DNA of 35,000 nucleotides, taken from positions 1-35,000 of the forward strand of contig JAABRY010000025.1 in the NCBI GenBank assembly GCA_011390645.1. Reading direction: 5' to 3'. Of the stretch, positions 29,949-35,000 are shown piece after piece. This DNA comes from Gemmatimonadota bacterium (lineage in GTDB: Bacteria > Gemmatimonadota > Gemmatimonadetes > Gemmatimonadales > GWC2-71-9). A program made the position numbers and the translations under genes. The notes beneath the pieces are model-generated. The model had not been told where the DNA came from, ran no database searches, and saw only the letters and a list, made by a program, of their open reading frames with translations. Within the stretch, counting starts at the first letter, position 1; every line of letters begins with the position of its first letter.

Positions 29949-30536
29949 ATGCCCTCCCAGCTCCCCGTCGTCCTTGCCATCACCGGCGCCTCTGGCGCCC
30001 CCTACGCCGTGCGGCTGCTCGACGTGCTCGCGCGCGCGCAGGTACCGGTGGACCTGATCATCTCCTCTCATGGCTGGCGATTGCTGGAGACGGAATCTGG
30101 CGTGCGCGACGATCGCGAGTTGCGCGAGGCGACGGGGGGTGATTGGTCGAGCATCACCGTGCACCCCGACAACGATCGCGGCGCGCGGCCGGCGTCGGGT
30201 TCCTACCGTACGCGCGGGATGGTGATCTGTCCATGCTCGATGGGAACGGTGGCGGCGATTGCGGGTGGGACGTCACGCTCATTGGTCGAGCGCGCGGCCG
30301 ACGTGATGCTCAAGGAGCGGCGCACGCTGATACTGGTACCGCGCGAGACGCCGTTCTCGCTGGTGCACCTGCGCAACCTCACGGCGGTCACCGAAGCGGG
30401 CGCCACCGTGATGCCGGCGGCGCCGGGATTCTATCACAGGCCGGAGCGGATCGAGCAGTTGGTGGACTTCGTGGTGCAGCGCATTGTGGACCACCTCCAA
30501 CTTGATATCGACATCGCCCCGCGCTGGGAGGGCTGA
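29949..30536 (+). CDS. ubiX: UbiX family flavin prenyltransferase
   Basis: VVLAITGASGAPYAVRLLDVLA, GSYRTRGMVICPCSMGTVAAIAGGTSRSLVERAADVMLKERRTLILVPRETPFSLVHLRNL; SD aggag upstream. Confidence 0.95.
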   Translation: MPSQLPVVLAITGASGAPYAVRLLDVLARAQVPVDLIISSHGWRLLETESGVRDDRELREATGGDWSSITVHPDNDRGARPASGSYRTRGMVICPCSMGTVAAIAGGTSRSLVERAADVMLKERRTLILVPRETPFSLVHLRNLTAVTEAGATVMPAAPGFYHRPERIEQLVDFVVQRIVDHLQLDIDIAPRWEG

Positions 30537-30539
30537 CCC

Positions 30540-31034
30540 ATGCGACTCGGCGTCATTGCTGACACCCACGGGTTGCTGCGCCCCGAAGTGTTCGACGTCT
30601 TCAAGGAAGTGGATCACATCATTCATGCGGGCGATGTCGGCCCGCTCGACATCATCACCGAGCTCGAGGCGATCGCTCCCGTCACGGCAGTGTTCGGCAA
30701 CACCGATGGCTTCGACGTACGCGCGAAACTGCCGCGCGTCGCCAAGGTGCGCCTCGATGGTTTCGACATCGTGGTCACGCACGGAGATCAGTTCGGCCGC
30801 GGTGTGCCGAACGAGGAGTTTCACGCGGCTTTCCCCGAGGCTGACATCCTGATCCACGGTCACACCCACATCCCGAAGCTCGAACTGGTGGATGTGGTGG
30901 TCACCGTGATGAATCCAGGTGGAGCGGGCGCGCGGCGCTTCGATATTCCGGCGTCGGTGGGGATTCTCGAGCTGGAGGCAGGGATTCCGCCGCGGGGACG
31001 GTTGGTGCCGTTGACGGGGGCGGATGAGGAGTGA
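30540..31034 (+). CDS. YfcE/MJ0936-family metallophosphoesterase
   Basis: MRLGVIADTHGLLRPEVFDVFKEVDHIIHAGDVG, VFGNTDG, VVTHGDQFG, LIHGHTHIP. Confidence 0.92.
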   Translation: MRLGVIADTHGLLRPEVFDVFKEVDHIIHAGDVGPLDIITELEAIAPVTAVFGNTDGFDVRAKLPRVAKVRLDGFDIVVTHGDQFGRGVPNEEFHAAFPEADILIHGHTHIPKLELVDVVVTVMNPGGAGARRFDIPASVGILELEAGIPPRGRLVPLTGADEE

Positions 31035-31043
31035 GGCGTGCAT

Positions 31044-31081
31044 CCCAGCCGGCGGTGTCAGCCGCCGGTCGTAGGTCGTAC
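31044..31081. repeat. Single BIME-like hairpin arm followed by two GTCGTAG/C heptamers (site G)
   Basis: cccagccggcggtgtcagccgccgg (31044-31068) then gtcgtag 31068, gtcgtac 31075. Confidence 0.75.
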
Positions 31082-31158
31082 ATCGCTGGCTTCGGGGCGG
31101 TGGCAGAACGTTGAGGGGAATTCCGCTGTTGGAGTAACCCTCTTCAGCGAAGGCTTCC

Positions 31159-31800
31159 GTGCACGCACCCCGCATTCTTGTTGCCGCTTCCCTCCTGCTC
31201 GCACCGGCGGCCGTTGCCGCCCAGTTCCAGTCGGGTGCCTCCTCGTGGATCACCTCCCCGACCGGCGAGATCACCTTCGCCGGGCTCGCCGACGAGGTGG
31301 TGATCACCGATCAGTATCTGGCCAGTGACGGCGTCCTCTTCACCAACCTCGAGGGCAACACCGCGACGAGCTCGGTGTTCACCGCACCGTACGCCCTCAA
31401 CTGGCTCGGGTCGCAGCCGTGGCAACCAATTGGCATCACCTTCTCGTCACCGATCGCCAGTCTGGCGTTCCTGGGGCGAGCCAATACCGGCTCGGCGTTT
31501 TTCGAGGCCTTCCTCGCCGACGCCCCGGTATTCTCCGGCTTCCTGGATATCGAGCCGCAAGCGCTCCGATGGTTCGGCTTCGAGGGCGCCAACGTCGACC
31601 GCATCCGGATGACGGCGCCGAGCGGCACCAACGGATTGATCGCGATCGACAACGTGCAGTGGCTCAACGCGAGCCTCATCGATGACGACCCGCCGGTCGG
31701 CGGCGATGTGGTGCCGGAGCCGGCGACGATGACGCTGCTCGCGACGGGGATGGCAGGGCTGCTGGCGGCACGGCGGCGGAAGCGGGGTCGTGAGTCGTGA
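31159..31800 (+). CDS. PEP-CTERM sorting-domain protein 1
   Basis: Signal peptide MHAPRILVAASLLLAPAAVAA; C-terminal VPEPATMTLLATGMAGLLAARRRKRG tripartite PEP-CTERM signal. Confidence 0.9.
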   Translation: MHAPRILVAASLLLAPAAVAAQFQSGASSWITSPTGEITFAGLADEVVITDQYLASDGVLFTNLEGNTATSSVFTAPYALNWLGSQPWQPIGITFSSPIASLAFLGRANTGSAFFEAFLADAPVFSGFLDIEPQALRWFGFEGANVDRIRMTAPSGTNGLIAIDNVQWLNASLIDDDPPVGGDVVPEPATMTLLATGMAGLLAARRRKRGRES

Positions 31801-31919
31801 GAAGAAGCGTGAAAGGTGAAACGTGAAAGGGGATGTATCCCTTCCTCCCGTTTCACCTTTCACCTTTTGCGTTTCACGACCTACGACCTACGACCCACGA
31901 CCCACGACGAGTCACGACA
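31787..31919. repeat. Compound heptamer-armed stem-loop, GTCGTGA + GTGAAAC/G families (site H)
   Basis: Left units gtcgtga, gtcgtga, gaagaag, cgtgaaa, ggtgaaa, cgtgaaa in one register 31787-31828; right gtttcac 31850 ... gtttcac 31871, gacctac x2, gacccac x2 to 31905, degenerate to 31919. Confidence 0.93.
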
Positions 31920-32181
31920 GCGAACCACGGACTGTCGCATCAATGGCACAACGTGTGAAGCCACCGCTACAGATTCCTTCGGTGTGCATTGTCTGCGGCA
32001 ATCGGTAACAGACTCCTTGGCAACACCTTGCAGGGTTCTTCTCGCGCTGTCACGTCGCGGAACGAATCGTGCTTCAATGAGGGTGTTCCCAGCCAGCTCC
32101 GCGCTCGATACGCCCCCTCGACGGGATTGTCACACCCTCAGGTGATGATTCCGGTCACACATCCCTTCCAGGAGTTCTCTC

Positions 32182-32877
32182 GTGAAGCTGTTCCGCTACC
32201 GTGCGCTCGTTCCCATGTTCTTGGTGGCATTCGCCGCCCCGCTCGCTGCACAGGTTGGTGTTGGTCCGAATGGCACCTTCGGCTCGATCGACACCGAGTT
32301 CGGGGGCGATGGCATTCCCAATGACGCCGTGATGACGAGCCTGTATGACGGAGTGACGATCGGCATCACCGCCACCGAGCGCTACGCCAGTCCCGCTGTG
32401 ACGAACAATGGGGCCGGGATCTTCTACGCCGGAGCTGGGGAGAGCGACCCGGGATTCTCACTGTGGAACTTCAGCTATTACATCGGCGGCACCAACGCGA
32501 ACGACTACGTCTACCGCCTCTTCTATGACTTCGACCCGGCCGCCGGCAACGGTGGTCATGGTGTCCTCGAGACACCAACCCTCGCGATCCTCGGGTTCGA
32601 GGAATCGCAGAACCTGGGCTTCAGCTACCTCGGAACTTCTATCGCCGGGTTCCTGACTGCCCCGACCTACGCCGGTTTCAACCCCAATGCCAGTGGCAGT
32701 TACACCTTCGGGCTGCACCAGTACAACAGCGCGCAGGAACTGGTCGGGCTTGTCGGGATGGAAGTCATCGTCGGCGATGGCCCAGGTGAGGTCGTCCCCG
32801 AACCCGCCACGATGACGTTGCTCGCCACCGGCCTGGCTGGCATGGTCGCGGCACGGCGTCGGCGGAAGGCTGTGTAG
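32182..32877 (+). CDS. PEP-CTERM sorting-domain protein 2
   Basis: Signal peptide MKLFRYRALVPMFLVAFAAPLAAQ; C-terminal VVPEPATMTLLATGLAGMVAARRRRKAV. Confidence 0.9.
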   Translation: MKLFRYRALVPMFLVAFAAPLAAQVGVGPNGTFGSIDTEFGGDGIPNDAVMTSLYDGVTIGITATERYASPAVTNNGAGIFYAGAGESDPGFSLWNFSYYIGGTNANDYVYRLFYDFDPAAGNGGHGVLETPTLAILGFEESQNLGFSYLGTSIAGFLTAPTYAGFNPNASGSYTFGLHQYNSAQELVGLVGMEVIVGDGPGEVVPEPATMTLLATGLAGMVAARRRRKAV

Positions 32878-32880
32878 TCA

Positions 32881-33044
32881 GTCGTGAGTCGTGAGACGTT
32901 AGACGCTGGGGAAAACATGAAAGGTGAAACGTGAAAGGGGATGTATCCCTTCCTCCCGTTTCACCTTTCACGTTTCACGACCTACGACCTACGACCTACG
33001 ACCTACGACCTACGACCTACGACCTACGACCTACGACCTACGAC
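32881..33044. repeat. Compound heptamer-armed stem-loop with nine GACCTAC units (site I)
   Basis: Left eight 7-nt units 32881-32936; right gtttcac 32958, ctttcac 32965, gtttcac 32972, then gacctac x9 32979-33041. Confidence 0.95.
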
Positions 33045-33047
33045 CCT

Positions 33048-33527
33048 TCATCCATCCGCCGGCGCCCCGCCCTTCGGCCCCATCCCCGCACCCACCAACT
33101 GTCCCTCCTCATTGAACAGCCACCGCAGCACCAGCGCGCCATCAACGTACTCGGCGAATTCCGCCTCGAACCAGAACTGCGCCACCCCGTTCCGGCGCGT
33201 CATCTTTTCGTCCACCACCCGGATCACCGCCCCGGCACGCATGCCGAAGCGCTCCATCTGCATCTCGATCCCCTCGATCCCGCCCATGCCCGCGCGCGCG
33301 GAGGAGTCTGCGATGGCGAAGATCGAGTCGGCCTGCCCCTCGAAGAACCAGGTGTTGACCTTCTTGCCGAGCGCCATGTAGCGCGCATGCTCCTCCGCCG
33401 TGAACGGCTTCGGCGGCTGAGGGGCCTCGGGTGGGGTGCGGGGAGGAGCTGGAGGCGTTGCTTGAGCCGCCAACGGGCCGGAAGACAACGCAATGGCAAC
33501 GAACGGCAAAATCAGCGAGCGAGACAT
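33048..33527 (-). CDS. Hypothetical secreted protein
   Basis: Signal peptide MSRSLILPFVAIALSSGPLAAQ; soluble ~140-aa remainder. Confidence 0.65.
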   Translation of the reverse strand: MSRSLILPFVAIALSSGPLAAQATPPAPPRTPPEAPQPPKPFTAEEHARYMALGKKVNTWFFEGQADSIFAIADSSARAGMGGIEGIEMQMERFGMRAGAVIRVVDEKMTRRNGVAQFWFEAEFAEYVDGALVLRWLFNEEGQLVGAGMGPKGGAPADG

Positions 33528-33559
33528 CAGGACCTCGTGAGAATGGTGTGAGGTCCTGA
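33527..33559 (-). promoter_or_regulatory. 10-bp inverted repeat covering the ribosome-binding region of the 33048..33527 gene
   Basis: tcaggacctc (33527-33536) and gaggtcctga (33550-33559), perfect complement; its edge overlaps the start codon. Confidence 0.6.
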
Positions 33560-33623
33560 CGGAGGGAGGCGGCCATCTGTTTCACCTCGCAACGTTTCGC
33601 TGCTGAAACGTGGGGTCGGGGAT

Positions 33624-33730
33624 GTTGGATATTGGATATTGGATGTTGGAACTAATTGTCATCCCGAGCGACGCGAGGGATCGGGGTGAGAAGGTCTCGC
33701 GTCCTTCTCCAACATCCAACATCCAACATC
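33624..33730. repeat. Heptamer-armed stem-loop, GTTGGAT family, enclosing a CATCCCGAG element (site J)
   Basis: gttggat 33624, attggat 33631, attggat 33638, gttgga 33645 facing ctccaac 33707, atccaac 33714, atccaac 33721; inner gtcatcccgagcgacgcgagggatc. Confidence 0.92.
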
Positions 33731-33732
33731 TC

Positions 33733-34815
33733 CTAGCCGCTAGCAGGCGTCACCCGCCGCCACGCCTCCGGCCGATTCCTGAACCAGCTCATCACCAGCA
33801 TCCGCTGATGCAACCGTTCCGGCGGCACCCTTCCGGGCGGCTCGATCGGCTTGGCCATCTCCTCCGCCACCACCGCGTTGAACGCCTCGCGCTCGATCGG
33901 GGACACCGGGTCTGGATAGCAGGCGCGGATCTCGCCGCGGACGATCAGGTAGGCGCGGGCGTCGCCACGGGCTCCCGGGTCGCGATACACGAAGGTCAGC
34001 GCGTCGAGGGCGCTGCGATGCCGCGCCACGGCCGCCAGGAGCCACTCGAGCGCCTCGAACTTGTCGCGCCAGTGCGCGGCGCGCTCGAAGTCCCCCGCTG
34101 CGGCACGCTCGCTCATCTCGCGGATGATCCGCTCGAACGGGGCAACACTCCGCCCCTCGCAGAAGGCGGCGGCGAGGTCGGCCCGTGCCCGGTACGCTGC
34201 CTCGGTAATCGCCCCGGCGCACGGCGCGCCGCAGGTGCCGAAGTCGAGCCGCGGGCAGGCCGCGCGCATCGGGGCCGCGAAGAGGTCCTGCTGCTCGGCG
34301 TAGTGGATCGGCATGTCCACGCGGCAATCGCGGATACCGAGCTGGTCCATCAGCACCCGCGCGGCCCGGTGCGTGGCACCACGTGAGGGAAAGGGGCCGT
34401 AGATCCGCCCGCGGAGCCGGTCGGGGTTGGCGGTGGCGACGAGCCGAGGGGCGCGATCGTCGGTGACCACGAGGAAGCCGTGCTTCCGGTTCCGGTTCAT
34501 CGCCACGTTGTAGGGAGGGCGGTGCTTCCGGATCAGCTCCAGCTCCTGCAGCGCCGCCGCGAACTCGCTCGGCGCGGGACTGATCTCGATGTTGCTCGCC
34601 GCATGCAGGATCCGGGCGGCCTTGTCCTCGGGGAACGAGGCCCGGAAGTACGAGAGGAGCCGGGTCCGGAGCGCCTTGGCCTTGCCGACGTAGAGCACGC
34701 GGCCAGCCGCATCGACCATCCGGTAGGTGCCGGGGCGGTCATCGGCGAGCTTGCGCACCCGGAAGCGGAGCGCTTCGAGGTCGGTGGCAGGGAGGGCGAG
34801 CGCGAGGGAGCGCAT
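33733..34815 (-). CDS. GIY-YIG/UvrC-like protein lacking the UvrC C-terminal nuclease region
   Basis: GTYRMVDAAGRVLYVGKAKALRTRLLSYF (GIY-YIG), LIRKHRPPYNVAMNRNRKHGFLVV, IYGPFPS, CPRLDFGTCGAPCAG, AAAGDFERAAHWRDKFEALEWL (UVR motif); ends at ~360 aa. Confidence 0.85.
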   Translation of the reverse strand: MRSLALALPATDLEALRFRVRKLADDRPGTYRMVDAAGRVLYVGKAKALRTRLLSYFRASFPEDKAARILHAASNIEISPAPSEFAAALQELELIRKHRPPYNVAMNRNRKHGFLVVTDDRAPRLVATANPDRLRGRIYGPFPSRGATHRAARVLMDQLGIRDCRVDMPIHYAEQQDLFAAPMRAACPRLDFGTCGAPCAGAITEAAYRARADLAAAFCEGRSVAPFERIIREMSERAAAGDFERAAHWRDKFEALEWLLAAVARHRSALDALTFVYRDPGARGDARAYLIVRGEIRACYPDPVSPIEREAFNAVVAEEMAKPIEPPGRVPPERLHQRMLVMSWFRNRPEAWRRVTPASG

Positions 34816-34855
34816 GTGGGAAGATAGTGGCGGCGGGCGGGGTGCCCGCTGGGAT

Positions 34856-34947
34856 GTTGGATATTGGATGTTGGATGTTGGAGGGGGCTGTCGTGGTGGA
34901 CGGCCCCTACTCCCGTGACGAACTTCCAACATCCAACATCCAACATC
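34856..34947. repeat. Heptamer-armed stem-loop, GTTGGAT family (site K)
   Basis: gttggat 34856, attggat 34863, gttggat 34870, gttggag 34877 facing ttccaac 34924, atccaac 34931, atccaac 34938. Confidence 0.92.
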
Positions 34948-35000
34948 ACAACTGCAACTGCGCGCCGAGCTCCACCACCCTATTCGGCGGCAGCCCGAAG
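34946..35000 (-). CDS. C-terminus of an unidentified protein (possibly outer-membrane receptor), partial
   Basis: Reverse strand reads FGLPPNRVVELGAQLQL* with stop at 34946-34948; too short for firm identification. Confidence 0.4.
   Translation of the reverse strand, partial: FGLPPNRVVELGAQLQL

Noticed and set aside
31101-32030. Shared TGGCA-N5-TTGnnGGG motif upstream of both PEP-CTERM genes (31101, 32018) resembling sigma-54 promoters
   Set aside because: Spacing between the GG and GC/GA positions is one base short of the sigma-54 consensus, the first copy lacks the -12 GC, and distances to the start codons differ (58 and 164 bp).
32979-33041. CRISPR-like array
   Set aside because: Contiguous 7-bp tandem copies with no spacers and no cas genes.

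Overview
High-GC bacterial chromosome segment with mostly housekeeping genes. Gene content and PEP-CTERM proteins would fit Gemmatimonadota, but that is inference only. In order: etfA (partial), nadBAC, YigZ/IMPACT protein, FMN-binding glutamate-synthase-like protein, ETF-quinone oxidoreductase, GGDEF protein, asd, terC, htpX, moeA, two beta-barrel-like secreted proteins around a QueD/PTPS protein, gpmI, guaB, an AGCS symporter, an nrnA-like DHH protein, NifU-like and Mrp proteins, an ECF sigma/anti-sigma pair, a menG-ubiD-ubiA-ubiX block (late menaquinone steps), a YfcE-like phosphoesterase, two PEP-CTERM proteins and a truncated UvrC-like protein. The most striking non-coding signal is a set of eleven intergenic sites with stem-loop arms built from tandem 7-nt units: GTGAAAC/G, GTGAACG, GCGAACG, GTCGTGA/GTCGTAG, GTTGGAT. 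The 7-nt register persists where the unit sequence changes. The arms supply stop codons for moeA, ubiD, the first PEP-CTERM gene and a partial gene at the window end, and apparently the start codon of ubiA. They are nested with two other palindromic repeat families: a BIME-like CCCAGCCGGCG hairpin pair with compensatory base changes, which brackets the glutamate-synthase-like gene, and a GTCATCCCGAG...GAGGGATCT element. Separately, a convincing yybP-ykoY (Mn2+) riboswitch lies upstream of htpX-terC. No tRNA, rRNA, CRISPR array or transposase was recognised. All calls are by eye; no searches were run.
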